DNA from: Cordylochernes scorpioides
Lineage: Eukaryota; Arthropoda; Arachnida; Pseudoscorpiones; Chernetidae
Assembly (NCBI GenBank): GCA_030710605.1
Contig: CP092877.1
Location: 4,345,874-4,409,873 of the forward strand
Length of the DNA: 64,000 nt
Direction of reading: 5' to 3'
Below the pieces are notes generated by a model. The model made no database searches, had not been told where the DNA came from, and worked only from the letters and a program-made list of their open reading frames with translations. A program made the position numbers and the translations under genes. Within the stretch, counting starts at the first letter, position 1. The number at the start of each line of letters is the position of its first letter. This document shows positions 10,344-21,500 of this stretch, piece by piece.

Positions 10344-10560
10344 TTATAATCTATAATCCAAATTGTGCTTTATCATAGTTAAATCTGTGTGATAATTCTC
10401 TCTAGTATTTACAAATTGATATAGATCTACAACATTATTTACTGTCTGTTGTCTAACACTATAGAAAAGTAGACATTCCAACAGTAGATGTCTCGAGTCC
10501 TGGCTTTCCTTGCCACAGTGACAGCTAGTCCTCAACCTAGGACAGCAATGGTAGAGCTGT
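10344..10560 (-). pseudogene. LINE C-terminal zinc-motif fragment
   Basis: The minus frame reads ...SCHCGKESQDSRHLLLECLLF... ending HNLDYRL-stop, the C-x-C...H-x4-C motif found at the end of many LINE ORF2 proteins. It runs directly into the hammerhead foldback. The sequence encoding HNLDY (GCACAATTTGGATTAT) also precedes the other F1 foldbacks, so the two sequences travel together. Confidence 0.5.
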
Positions 10561-11038
10561 TTAATAAATTTGGCTATTTTTGCACAATGTTACTGAAACA
10601 TCAATGATTTGGTCTTGTTTACCTTCTGATTATAAACAAAATAACTGTTCTGGTGCCCTAACAAAATGTTTAAGTTGAATAATCATCTGTGCGAGGTAAA
10701 GTATTATCAAAAGAAGAAACCAGTGGAGTAATTTTTTGCACATGTTTTTTTTTTAATTTGGGATTCTTACAATTTTATTGCTGCAGTATTGCGCATCATC
10801 AAAGCAGTTTTCTTTTGATAATACTAACAAAATGTGCCTGAAACATACCTTGATTCATAGCTGATGCATTTGGCAAGTGATTGCATAAATCTGTTTTTTT
10901 TTTTAAATGCCAAAAAATATATTTGATTTCATGTTATTCTGTGTTTTATTTTTCAGCCAAAAAAAAAAAAATAAAATAAAATATGGTTTCCTAAAACTCT
11001 TCTTTTCTGGATTTGGCACCTATTGCTTTCTTTAGATA

Positions 11039-11216
11039 AAAGAGAATCTCCCTGTAAAGGACAACACTTAATTGCAAAGCCAATTTGTCCTTTAAGGAGA
11101 TGTGTCCTCTTACCGGAGAGTTACTAAATAGTAAAAATGGTAATTTTGAAAATGAAAACTGTTCTTTACACAGAGGTGTCCTCTAGAATGAGTGTCCTCT
11201 TATGGAGGTTCTACTG
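11039..11216. mobile_element. MITE family A, copy 3
   Basis: From GAGAATCTCCCTGTAAAGGA to TATGGAGGTTCTACTG, left end slightly eroded. Its right half and downstream flank (GAAATTAAAGGTTTTCTATT) are repeated in tandem at about 11262-11390, a local duplication of roughly 120 bp. Confidence 0.75.
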
Positions 11217-11477
11217 TATATATGAAATTAAAGGTTTTCTATTCTGAAATAGGATGTTGTAATTTTGAAAATGAAAACTGTCCTTTACACAGAGGTGTCC
11301 TCTAGCTTGTGTCCTCTCATGGAGGTTCTACCGTATATATGAAATTAAAGGTTTTCTATTCTGAAATAGGATGCTGTAATTTTGATACAATTTGAATTAT
11401 TCAAAAGGCTGTGCCCTCAGTATATAGGTTAAAAAAACTATCACAAATATGAAAGTTTCTTTTCACAAATAATCCCA

Positions 11478-11610
11478 ACTTTCTTCTGTTCTTACTGCGA
11501 TAAAAAATGGAGGGAGGGCCCAGCTTATCAATGGTGAAGCATCCCAGTGGTTTCACCAATTTAATCCACCAGACCGCCTTTTAGATCTCTAATACCTTAT
11601 TGGCTCTATA
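11478..11610 (+). repeat. Dispersed repeat, family R, copy 1
   Basis: About 130 bp shared with 31788-31935 (+) and 47100-47245 (-); landmarks are GGTTTCACCAATTTAATC and GAGCTCTAATA-like sequence near the end. No coding potential and no clear termini. Confidence 0.5.
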
Positions 11611-11699
11611 TATTGTATAAAATATTTATATGTAAATCTAGTATTCTAAAAGATTATGTCCATAGTTAGCCAAAATACCTGAACTAAGATTCCATCCTT

Positions 11700-12530
11700 T
11701 GCCATACGAGCGCCCCAACATACGAGTTTTTCGAGATACGAGCCGACGAGCAAGTGATTTTTTGCTTTTAGTTACGAGCGAAATTCGAGATACGAGTTCG
11801 GTTCAGTAGTGTTGAAGATATTAATCTGTAATGTTAAATGAAGGCTTGCATTCATGTCATCCGGTAAGAAGCCATTAACCACACTGAATAAACGCCAATA
11901 TTTGGAATGGTGCTGGGCTAGATCGACGTGGATGACGGAATGGCACAAGGTCGTGTTCTCAGATGAGTCACGCTCCTGTTTTTCCAGTGATAGTCGCCGT
12001 GTACGCGTGTGGCGTCGACGTAGAGAAAGGTCCAATCCAGAAGCATTTGCGGAACGCTCTCCCGCGCGACGACGCGAAATCATGGTTTGGGGGCAATTTC
12101 GTATGATACCAGGTCACCTTTAGTTCGTATTCAGGTCACTATGACGGCCCAACGATACGTTGATGAAGTGCTACGATCGGTGACACTACTCTACCTTCAT
12201 GGGGTTCCCAATGCCCTTTATCAGCAGACCACATACTGCTCACATTAGCCAACAAGCTCTGCAAGAAGTACACATGCTTCCCTAGCCACTTTATTTTCCT
12301 GACCTCTCACCGATCGAGCAGGTCTGGGAAATTATTGGATGCCGTTTGCATGCCTATCTAGACGAACTGTGGCAAATGGTTGAAAGGGGATGGAGATCCA
12401 TCCCTCAGGACGCCATCTGTAATCTGATTGACTCTCTACCTATACGTGTTGCTTCGTGAAACGCCACCCGAACTGAACCGACTCCGTTCTCGCTTTGTAA
12501 TACGAATATCATTTTGAAATAAAGATTATA
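11700..12530 (+). pseudogene. Tc1-like transposase relic
   Basis: The frame from 11854 encodes KRQYLEWCWARSTWMTEWHK, VVFSDESRSCFSS, RVWRRRRERSNPEAFAE and IMVWGQF, the Tc1/mariner catalytic core including the second Asp region (FSDES). After frame breaks, DLSPIEQVWEIIG (third catalytic region) is visible near 12300. The N-terminal helix-turn-helix domain is absent. Upstream, 11700-11790 has repeated ATACGAG units that may be a decayed terminus. Clearly inactive. Confidence 0.8.
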
Positions 12531-12660
12531 GTTCGTTCCTGCCTTTCTCTGTTTGTGCCAAGTTTAATCACTTAGACATCTCCTTATCGTGCAATTAAAA
12601 GTTGCTGATGGCTTGCGCTTTCTGTCGGTTTAAATATTATAACAAATCATTGATTTATAA
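12531..12660 (+). repeat. 130-bp direct repeat flanking gypsy element, left copy
   Basis: Begins GTTCGTTCCTGCCTTTCTCT and ends CATTGATTTATAA, exactly abutting the LTR start at 12661. It matches 16825-16954 except for a few substitutions. It belongs to a dispersed Penelope-like family also seen near 42.1 kb. Confidence 0.85.
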
Positions 12661-12909
12661 TGTAGTGTGTCGATTTATTAGTCCAGCGATGGCTCAGAAA
12701 GTCTCTCAAAGTTAGTGTTTTATTGGAATTTCTTATTAGCTACATTTATATGGGAGAACAAAAAGGACAACACCCTGGAATGCACATCTGGTCCTCTCTG
12801 GTTTCCACCGCTGTGCCGCCCTGGCGTAGCGGTCGTCATCCTGGTGATTTATGGCGCTGCTTGTTTATTTTTCTTGACGGCGGGGTGCGGCATCCAGCAG
12901 GCCCCCACA
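12661..12909 (-). repeat. 3' LTR of gypsy element
   Basis: On the minus strand it begins TGTGGGGGCCTGCTGGATGC and ends ACACACTACA. The first 165 bases match 16660-16824 almost perfectly. Confidence 0.8.
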
Positions 12910-13015
12910 GTACTCCCCTTTCAGTGGCGAAGTCACGATTTGTGCACAAAGTGGTTAATTACAATATATATACATCATCATATAGGCAAGAAAATAAAAT
13001 AAGGAGAAATATAGT

Positions 13016-14475
13016 CTATTGCTCCTTAAATCTCACGGGTTTCTTGATTATTCTCCCCGATCTTGTCCTAGTCAGGTCTGGTGCTGATCCTGTTCCTTGG
13101 AATTCTGTGTACTTCTCCACATCTGGTGGGTCAGGATACTGTTGGGACGATGTAGAAGGCAGCGCTCCCGACACGATCGGTCTTGTTGCAGTAGGGTGTT
13201 CTGCAGTTACATTGTCCGAATCTGCCAGTAAGTAAGCAGGTCGCAATCGGTCAATCGATATGGTCACATTTATTCCTTTCACTTTGAGTGTGAAATACTT
13301 GTCTGTTCTATCAAGGACTGGGAAGGGTCCCTCATATGGTGGTTCCAGAGGTTTCTTCACTCGATCTGTCCTGATAAATACACGTGAACATGTTTTCAGA
13401 TCTTTATGAACAAATACTTTAGTCTTCAAATGATGTTTTTCATTTAAGGGTTTGAGCAATTCCATTTGCTTTTGAAGCTGTTGAACAAATTCTTCAGCAT
13501 GCAGGTGATGTTTAGAATCATCAAAGAATTCGCCAGGCAGTCTGATGGTTTTGCCATATACCATTTGAGACAGAGAATGGTTGTTATCTTTGTTGATAGC
13601 AGCACGCAAGCCTAGGAGAACTGTTGGCAGCGTTTCTGTCCACTTAATATTATTGTGGGCACGAATGGCAGTTTTAATGGTTCTATGAAGCCTTTCAATC
13701 TTCCCGTTACACTGAGGGTGGTACGCCGTGGAATGACGAAGTTTGATACCACACAGCGTTGTTAAATCTTTGAAAAGCTGAGAAGTAAACTGCTTTCCTT
13801 GGTCTGATATCACTGTATGCGGTGCTCCAAATCTAACAATCCAGTTTTCGTAGAACGCTCTCGCTACCGTGTCAGACTTCATATCTGGTAGCGGAACAAC
13901 TTCCATCCAGCTGGTGTACCTGTCGATGCAGGTCAGACAGTAGATGTTACCATTCGATGGAGGTAAAGGACCAATTAGATCGATGTGGACAACACTAAAT
14001 CTTTCATCCACTTCTTGATATTTGCCTATTTCTGATTTCGTGTGTATCGACACCTTGCACTTTTGGCAGTTGACACAAGCTTGAGCCCATTCCCTTATAT
14101 CTTTATTCATATTGGGCCATATATATCTTGATGTTAATTGTTTAGTAGTGGCTTTGATACCTGGGTGTGAGAGTTCGTGGAAGTTCCTAAAAACCATCAT
14201 TCGAAATTTAATTGGAATGAATGGTCTAATATTATTGGTAGACACGTCACACCATAACAAATTGCCTGATTGTAGTGGGCATTGCTTAAATTTTAGAGAG
14301 GTATTCTTTGAAATCAGGCTTTGTAGTTCTGAATCACCAGTTTGTTCTTTGGCGATCTCTTCATAATCGATAGTTGTGATAGCATCAACTCTGGAAAGAG
14401 CATCGGCGAATATGTTGTCAGTACCTTTTATGTACTTGATATCAGTAGTGAATTGGGAAATGTATTGTAAATGCC
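13016..14475 (-). CDS. Gypsy integrase region of pol
   Basis: Frame continuing from RNase H through a spacer (about 14260-14475) into integrase. Visible are the zinc-binding HHCC module (FHELSHPG ... CVNCQKC), the catalytic core with D (VVHIDLIGP), D (VISDQGKQF) and E (GKIERLH), and a C-terminal GPF module (PPYEGPFPVLDR) before a basic tail. The product would insert the cDNA into host DNA. All three catalytic acidic residues are present. It is separated from the RT frame only by an apparent one-base slip near a T/A run at about 14500, so decay is slight. Confidence 0.9.
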
Positions 14476-16233
14476 TTAATTGTATAGGAGAAGCTTTCTC
14501 ATTTTTTTGTTTGAAGCGTAAATTAAAGGTTTGTGATTAGTCAAAATTGTAAATTCACGTGCCTCAAGTAGGTGCTTGAAGAATTTGACAGACAAATATA
14601 TTGCGGGAAGCTCTCTATCATATGTACTATAATTGCATTGAGCAGGATTTAATTTTTTAGAGAAAAATGCTATTGGTTTCCAATTATTATTGTCAAACTG
14701 TTGGAGAACTGATCCAACTGCCCGATCTGAAGCATCTGTACAGAGTGAGTTAGGCAGTTCAGTATCTGGGTAGGCTAACAGTGCTGTATTAGCTAGGGCT
14801 TGTTTGCATTTTTCAAACTGAACTTCAGCTTCTTCAGTCCATTTTATTTCGCTTCTATCCTTTTTCTTGGCACCCCTCAAGTATTCATGAAGGATTGCCT
14901 GAGTCTCTGCGGCATTGTTCAAAAATGTACGATAAAAGTTTAGCATACCCAAAAATATGCGTAATTCATGAACTGTTTTTGGTTTCTTATATTCTAGAAT
15001 AGCTTTAACCTTTGTTGGGAGTGGTTTCACACCGTGAGAGGTAATTAGGTATCCTAGAAAATCAATTTCCTGCACCAGGAGTTTAGATTTAGAAATATTG
15101 ATTCTTAATCCATAGGAATTTAGTCTGCTGAATAAGGTTTCAAGGTGGCTATAATGCTCTTCTTCCGTTTTAGAGGCTACCAGAATATCATCTAAGTAGA
15201 CAAATGCAAAGTCCAAGTTTCTTAAGACTTCATGCATGAATCTCTGAAAGGTAGCAGTAGCATTTCTAAGACCGAAACTCATTACATTAAATTCGAATAG
15301 CCCAAAAGGAGTAATGATGGCAGTCTTTGGTTTATCCTCTTCAGCAATTGGAATCTGATAGAATGCCTTGCATAGGTCTATTTTTGAGTACACACGAGTA
15401 CCTTTTAAGATGTGGTGGAAATCGTCCAGTCTAGGGATTGGATAACGATCTGGAAGTGTAACTGCATTGAGTCTTCTATAATCACCACAAGGTCTTAGTG
15501 ACTCGTCCCTTTTTGAAACTAAATATAGTGGACTCGCCCAAGGAGAATTTGAGGGTATAATTATTCCATTACTCAACATATATTGAAATTCTGCCTTAGC
15601 AAGAGTTAATCTCTGTGAATCTAGGCGACGGGCTTTTGAGTGAATTGGCTGACCTCTTGTAGGAATATAATGCTTAACGCTATGTTTTGCTTCTACAAAA
15701 TCTGATGGTGGCCTACATAGGTTAGGATATTTGGTTAGGATAGCGCTGACCTTGGATGATGAATTTAGAGTGCTAATATTTCCCATGTCTGAGATTGACT
15801 GAATGACGCCTCTTATGGAAAGATTAGTTATTCTATCAATTAGGCGTTTATTTTTTATATCAATAATCAATCCAAAGTTGTTCAGAAAGTCTGCTCCTAT
15901 TATTGCTCTGTTGGTATTGGCGATTACAAAAGGCCATTGAAATTGACGTCGAAGTCCGATATCCAAATTTCTAACCTTTGTTCCATAGGTAACAATTTCT
16001 GTACCATTGGCTGCATAAAGTTTATAATCAGAGCTAGGCATCCTATTTTTATCCTTTGGAGGTATTATAGATATATCAGCACCACTGTCCACCAAAAAGC
16101 GCAATACCGTGTTTTTGTCTGTCACAAATAATCGGAGATTGCGACAATCCTGAATGCCGGCAGAAGAGCTTGTCGCTACTCTGTCCGCCGGTTGGAGTTT
16201 TCCGACTCTTTCCAACTGCACGGAGGCCTGCAT
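14476..16233 (-). CDS. Gypsy protease, reverse transcriptase and RNase H
   Basis: 585-residue frame. Order: aspartic protease (LVDSGADISII, about residues 45-60), RT (about 210-410) with SKIDLCKAF and the catalytic YLDD, and RNase H (about 490-580) with CTDAS and the conserved Glu in DREL. The usual TDHKPL motif reads TNHKPL here, so one RNase H acidic position is changed to Asn. The frame ends early at a homopolymer slip near 14500. It lies directly downstream of gag, overlapping it by about 58 bases in another frame, which suggests frameshift expression. Confidence 0.9.
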   Translation of the reverse strand: MQASVQLERVGKLQPADRVATSSSAGIQDCRNLRLFVTDKNTVLRFLVDSGADISIIPPKDKNRMPSSDYKLYAANGTEIVTYGTKVRNLDIGLRRQFQWPFVIANTNRAIIGADFLNNFGLIIDIKNKRLIDRITNLSIRGVIQSISDMGNISTLNSSSKVSAILTKYPNLCRPPSDFVEAKHSVKHYIPTRGQPIHSKARRLDSQRLTLAKAEFQYMLSNGIIIPSNSPWASPLYLVSKRDESLRPCGDYRRLNAVTLPDRYPIPRLDDFHHILKGTRVYSKIDLCKAFYQIPIAEEDKPKTAIITPFGLFEFNVMSFGLRNATATFQRFMHEVLRNLDFAFVYLDDILVASKTEEEHYSHLETLFSRLNSYGLRINISKSKLLVQEIDFLGYLITSHGVKPLPTKVKAILEYKKPKTVHELRIFLGMLNFYRTFLNNAAETQAILHEYLRGAKKKDRSEIKWTEEAEVQFEKCKQALANTALLAYPDTELPNSLCTDASDRAVGSVLQQFDNNNWKPIAFFSKKLNPAQCNYSTYDRELPAIYLSVKFFKHLLEAREFTILTNHKPLIYASNKKMRKLLLYN

Positions 16234-16680
16234 TTATTTTGCAAGCAATTAGATCCATAGCGAAAATGGTAATAGCAATATCTTCCTCTTTGATCGAAGG
16301 ATCTTTGAGAATTACTTCTCGGTCTTGACTGAGTCCTATTTTTGGATCGAGATCTAGATCTATCCAGTCTCAATTCGGACACTTGCCGTTCAAGATCTTC
16401 CAATTTGGCGATCAAGCGATCTGTTGATGAAGAAGGCACTTCCGCATCATATATTTCTTTGGAAGAGTTTATTTCATTTATTTTATCGGCCATTATGGCC
16501 AATTTGCTAATATCCCCATCGCTTACAATAAGTATATTCTTTATGGATGTGGGCAGTTTATCGAGCCATAAAGTTTTTATTAAATTGTCAGAGATATCTG
16601 GGGTAGCGAGGGATCTGAGCTTTTGTAGTAACTGGCTCGGCTTCATGTCTCCGAGCTCATTTATATGGGAGAACAAAAAG
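16176..16680 (-). CDS. Gypsy gag, N-terminally truncated
   Basis: The gag C-terminal half is readable: MKPSQLLQKLRSLA, LWLDKLP, a Ser/Arg-rich stretch (DRSRSRSKNRTQSR) and a Cys/His cluster (RYCYYHFRYGSNCLQNKC). Nothing of capsid before about 16660 survives; upstream the frame runs into LTR sequence. It overlaps the start of the protease/RT frame. Confidence 0.75.
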
Positions 16681-16824
16681 GACAACACCCTGGAATGCAC
16701 ATCTGGTCCTCTCTGGTTTCCACCGCTGTGCCGCCCTGGCGTAGCGGTCGTCATCCTGGTGATTTATGGCGCTGCTTGTTTATTTTTCTTGACGGCGGGG
16801 TGCGGCATCCAGCAGGCCCCCACA

Positions 16825-16954
16825 GTTCGTTCTTGCCTTTCTCTGTTTGTGCCAAGTTTATTCACTTAGACATCTCCTTATCGTGCAATTAAAAGTTGCT
16901 GATGGCTTGAGCTTTCTGTCGGTTTAAATATTATAACAAATCATTGATTTATAA
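16825..16954 (+). repeat. 130-bp direct repeat flanking gypsy element, right copy
   Basis: Starts GTTCGTTCTTGCCTTTCTCT immediately after the LTR terminal CA and ends CATTGATTTATAA, the same length as the left copy with about three differences. Confidence 0.85.
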
Positions 16955-17270
16955 TTATTCAAGAATTGGGGAAATAACCTATTTTTGATTATTCAGGCTG
17001 TTGGCCTTCATCAGCGTAGAGCAAGCTGTATCTTTCTCAACGACCAAAAATATTTATTATAAATATTATTTTGACAGATGGTGCAAGTCATCAACAACCT
17101 TCCAAGACCAGGAGATGCCTTTTTCTTAATTTTTATCCACCTGATTCCAATACAATATCACTTTTGTGCTATTTTTTCATTGCTTGGCGTTCTTAAGCAC
17201 TTCTGGCCTTAAAAACCTATTTCATGATTTTTCAGGATGCCTGAAAGACTAGTTTTCTTTTAGATCGTGG
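16955..17270 (-). repeat. Penelope-like repeat relic (F2) with hammerhead-like core
   Basis: The reverse complement near 16988-17030 reads CTACGCTGATGAAGGCCAAC then AGCCTGAATAATC: a CTGATGA box, a small AGGC/GCCT stem-loop and GAA. Related copies lie near 32.4-32.8 and 42.1-42.4 kb. The rest is AT-rich and unassigned. Confidence 0.4.
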
Positions 17271-17359
17271 ATTCATTGTTGTTGTTTCGGCGACCCGGCC
17301 GCCGCATAAAAATTTTCAATGCTTGAACACCTTCATAAACACATGGATACAAGGATACG

Positions 17360-18480
17360 ATGGTGCATACTCGCCTGCAGTCGCGCGCCATATCAGCTGA
17401 CGGGAAGGACCCATTCCCACCATTGGAGCCCTCCACAAGTCCTGGGCCAGTGGCCGAAGAGGTTTCTGCTCCTATGGATAGGTCTTCTCAGGGCAAGATC
17501 CCCTATCCAGCTATATCTACCCCTTCCTACACCCATTCTAGATCCTCTGACTGCTGGGAAGAGATAGATTCTCTTTTCACCAAAAATTATCACGAGGTAG
17601 TGGATATCGCTGCCTCTAACCTTCCTGCTACCACGCGCACTGGGTTATCTGACGTGTTTTTAACGCCCTACAAACTGGGGTTTTAAGATTTTTCAAGAGG
17701 AATGTCAGGTCTGTTGAACATGAGGTCACTCTACTTAAAATCAGGTTGGCTAAGTCTCCCTCTCCTCCTAACCCCGCGAGAATGAACACCCAACCAGCTA
17801 CCTCTACCATCCAACCTTAGTCTATTCAATCCACAACTGTATACCCTAGAGTGCCAGTGCGTTCAACCTACGCGCAGACGCTAAAGAACAGTGAGAACCA
17901 TGTTAAAATTGCCTCTGAAAACTTATCTTTCGAGGCCATCAGAGCCAAAATTGCCAAGACTCCACAGTTGAAGAGTTGTGATGTGACCGCAGTAACTGGG
18001 AAGGACAAAAACTTGTCTTTCACTTCCCAATGCTGCAATATCAAAGCAGTTTGTGGACGTAATAAAGTCCTGTCAAATCCGACATTCAGGCCCAGATTGG
18101 CCATTTTCGGCATCCTTGTCGGAAAATCTGAGTCTGATCTTGTGTCTGACCTGATGCAAAACTCTGTGATAGCCCCGCAGTTGATCAATAACAGCGGCGG
18201 CTTGAAGCTGGTTAAATTGATTGGGAAGGAAGGTTCGCCTTCCAACGTTACCATAGAGGTTACTAAGGGTATCGAGGATACTTTATTTGCAGGCGGTCGT
18301 GTTACTGTTGACTTCCTGTACCTCAGGCTCGGCCGGGCAAAGCCCCTCTTCCCATGTGGTGTCTGCGGTAGCCTCTCTAACTGGACGCACATTAATGGTG
18401 AAAAGTGTACCAAAACGCCCTAGCGCCCCAAAGCACCAATTGTGCAGGTGCACATTTTACAACTGCCTGTGAGAAAAAAG
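17360..18480 (+). pseudogene. LINE ORF1 (gag-like)
   Basis: Two plus frames (17360-17686 and 17851-18423) together encode a gag-like protein. The first is Ser/Pro-rich with EEIDSLFTKNYHEV. The second contains FRPRLAIFGILVGKSESDLV and ends in a Cys cluster (LFPCGVCGSLSNW then GEKC), the zinc-knuckle region of R1/I-clade ORF1 proteins. A stop and a frame change separate them. Confidence 0.6.
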
Positions 18481-18589
18481 CGTGCTTAAGTGTCACAAGT
18501 TACAAGCACAATGCCAACTCCATGATGTGCAAATACATGCGAGATGCCCAGGATCAGTTCAATATGTTGACGTTCAAATGATTTTTTTC

Positions 18590-21500
18590 AAGTGTCTACA
18601 AACAAATATAAGAGGCTCTCAGCCTTGTTTGTATTCAGTGTTGAATGATTATTGTGAGGAGAACATAGATTTACTACTTTTACAAGAGCTCCCAGCCGCG
18701 CGCGGCAAAATCCCATCGAACCGAGTTGCTATGGCCCAATTACAAACTCTAGGTTGGAAGCTATGGTAATTGTAGTAAATCCTAGCCTGAAATCTGTCCA
18801 TGTCTCACATTTGTCCAGTGTTAATGTTGTGTTTGTCATGTGTGAATTAAGTGGTAAATGCATTCTTCTTTGTAATGTTTACCTTCCGCCATCATGTGAC
18901 ACCTCCCCTCTTCTAGATAAGATAAATTATAGCCTTAATTCTCGGAACTATGACGAGCTAATTTTTTGCGGCGATCTAAATGTTGAATCTTTTAGGTGGG
19001 CGGATCATGCCTGCTCCTCAGGCATCACTCAACTAAGAGAGATCTAGTTGAAAACTTTATAGATTCCAACTATTTGCAAGTGCACAACACGCACGGCGCG
19101 GTGACGTGGGAGGAGGGCAACCGCTCTTCTTCCATCGTGGTCGCTTGCTGGCCTTGTAAATAGCGTTACTGATTGGCATCCTGAGTACCAGGAGTTGTCT
19201 GACCACAAACGCCTCGTCTTTAACCTAAATTTCGCTCCCTCTTCACAGGACAACACCAGATTTAAATTAAATAAATTTTGCGAAATTTACTACAGCTTTA
19301 TTCGCGCTGACTGGGATAGTTTTTGATCATTTCAGCAAAAAATAGATAAGATTATTTTTTTTAGAAAACGTGCATGACTCATCCTCCCTCGACGATGTAA
19401 TTGATTTAATCGCTGAAGAGATTTTTCACATATGTCTAAACGCCATTCCATCCCGTCCCAGCAGTGATAAATACTTCAAATCCATTACATGGTGGAAATC
19501 TGGCTTAAATCCGCTCAAAAGAGCTACACAAAAGGAATAGCGAGCCTTCAAAAAGGCACGCGGAGCCGTTATGAGTGTGCTGGAGGTCTTTTACAAGAGA
19601 CTGAAGACAAGATATTGCCGTGCGAGGAGACTGGCTAAGAAAGAAGCATGGAGAGTAGCATGCTCGCGTTGCGAAATCAGCCCTTGGGGTGGAATCTACA
19701 GTTTCATCAAGGAAGGTTTAAAGCGCAAACCCCTCTCAGCTCTCCCAGTTGGTAACGGCTTCACTGAAGGACCGCGGGACACATTAAATCACGTATTAGA
19801 ATACTATTTCAGTCGCGTCCCGCCCGATACCAATTTTAGAACACAGAGATTTAAGCAAAATCATCACATCGTTATCTAAAGAAAGAATCTGTTCTTATCG
19901 TGAAACTAGTTAAACATTTTTGGATGTTTTTCTGAATATTTTAAGCAAGTGTTTAACCAATGGCCACATTCCATCTCCATGGAAGCTGGGGGACGTCGTT
20001 CTCGTTCCCAAGCGAAGTGGGGGAGGACTTTATCGCATCACACCGTCCAACCACGATGCTGCCTGGGTTGGTCAATATCCTCGAGCGTCTTGTACTTGCT
20101 AGGCTGTCGTGGATGGCCGATAGGATGTGTAAAGCGCTTCCAAACAGTTTGGATTTGAGCCTTATAGATCTACTACAGCCGTACTCTTAAATCTAAAATC
20201 TACTATATTCCGGACGAATAAAAATAGGAAATCTTGTCTTCTTCTTTCTTTTAATGTAAAAACGCTTTTGACAATGTGCTTCACTCCAGTATATTGAGAG
20301 CGTTGCACAAAAGCGTTTGTCCCAGAAACATTTATCATTTGATAAACTCGTTTCTATGTAACCGTGTTGTGAGAGTGTCTATGAATGATTGTACTGTGTC
20401 TGGACGAGTTTCCAAACGATGTCTCCAGGGTTCATTCAGTTCTCGGCCCTTTCCTTTGGAATATTGTCTTTGACGTGGTGGTCTCGGAATGTCGACCTAG
20501 TCAACTTCCCGCTAGGTGGTGCAGTTTGCATAAACTGGAACTCAGCGTGGGGAAGTGTCAGGCTATGGTTCTTCTCCGACCAAACGGGAGACTGCTTGTA
20601 ACGTGCCGGGATCTGGTTATCCACGGACGGCCAATCCAATGGGGTGACTCAATGAGTTAAATTTTCGCCAACGTCTATCTTTCCACCAGCAGGTAGTTGA
20701 AGTCTACGCCAAGGTGCCGCGTTTGAGATCAGCCGCTAATCTCAAATTTGGTTTTGGTCTCAGTGCCTAATAAGTCTGTATCTGCAAGTAGCTGTTCCTG
20801 TCATTGCCTACGCTTCGGCGGTATGGTTTCGTAATCTTTCTCAACGCTCCTTAAATGTTCTACTGAGTGCTCAAAGGCCTTTCCTAATGAGAGCTTGTAG
20901 AGTTTTCAGTTCAAACAGAAACGCTGCTCTTATCTCCCTCTCTTAGAGTTCTTCCTCTCGTTCTGGAAATAGCGGCTAAAACTGAGCTGTACTTGAAAAG
21001 GTATGTATTGGTTGACGCTGAAATTCCACTCGAGCCTCCTCCCTTTCCACATACTCTCCCTTACCCCCCCCCCCCTATTATTCCGCTCCCAGTAATATTC
21101 CTGCTCTTTTCTTCCATGTGGTATATTATAGAGATGGTTCCAAAACCAGAGATGGAGTTGGCGCCAGCGTGTACAGGTTCTCTGGTCTCGATTGTGCACC
21201 TGAAATACTTGAATCTCATGTCCTGTTCCCTCATTGTTCTGTCTTTCAGGCGGAAGCCCTTGGATTGATTAAGGAACTTGAAAAAGCAACCACTTTACCA
21301 GATTATCTAACTTTAGTCCTCCTGGACCACCTCTCAGTCGTGAACTCAGTTCTGAACTCCAAGACTGGTAGACTGATTTCGCGAATGATTTGAAATGGGA
21401 ACAGGGGCACCATACAACGGATCAAAGGCCACAGTGGGACACACTCGCAAAGCGGGGTGTGGAGTCTGATAACCCAAGCTGCTACAAACTCGCTCCTTTG

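Larger units (their letters stand above)
12661..16824 (-). mobile_element. Ty3/gypsy LTR retrotransposon, nearly complete pol
   Basis: The element reads on the minus strand: partial 5' LTR (16660-16824), truncated gag, protease, RT, RNase H and integrase, a purine tract (CTGAAAGGGGAG) just before the 3' LTR, and a 3' LTR (12661-12909) with TG...CA ends. The 5' LTR keeps only its first 165 bases and then jumps into gag, so an internal deletion removed the LTR end, primer site and gag N-terminus. No short target duplication exists; instead 130-bp direct repeats abut both ends. Confidence 0.9.

Noticed and set aside
17868-18413. 181-residue minus-strand frame
   Set aside because: Antisense shadow of the LINE ORF1, whose plus-strand translation contains the expected Cys cluster.
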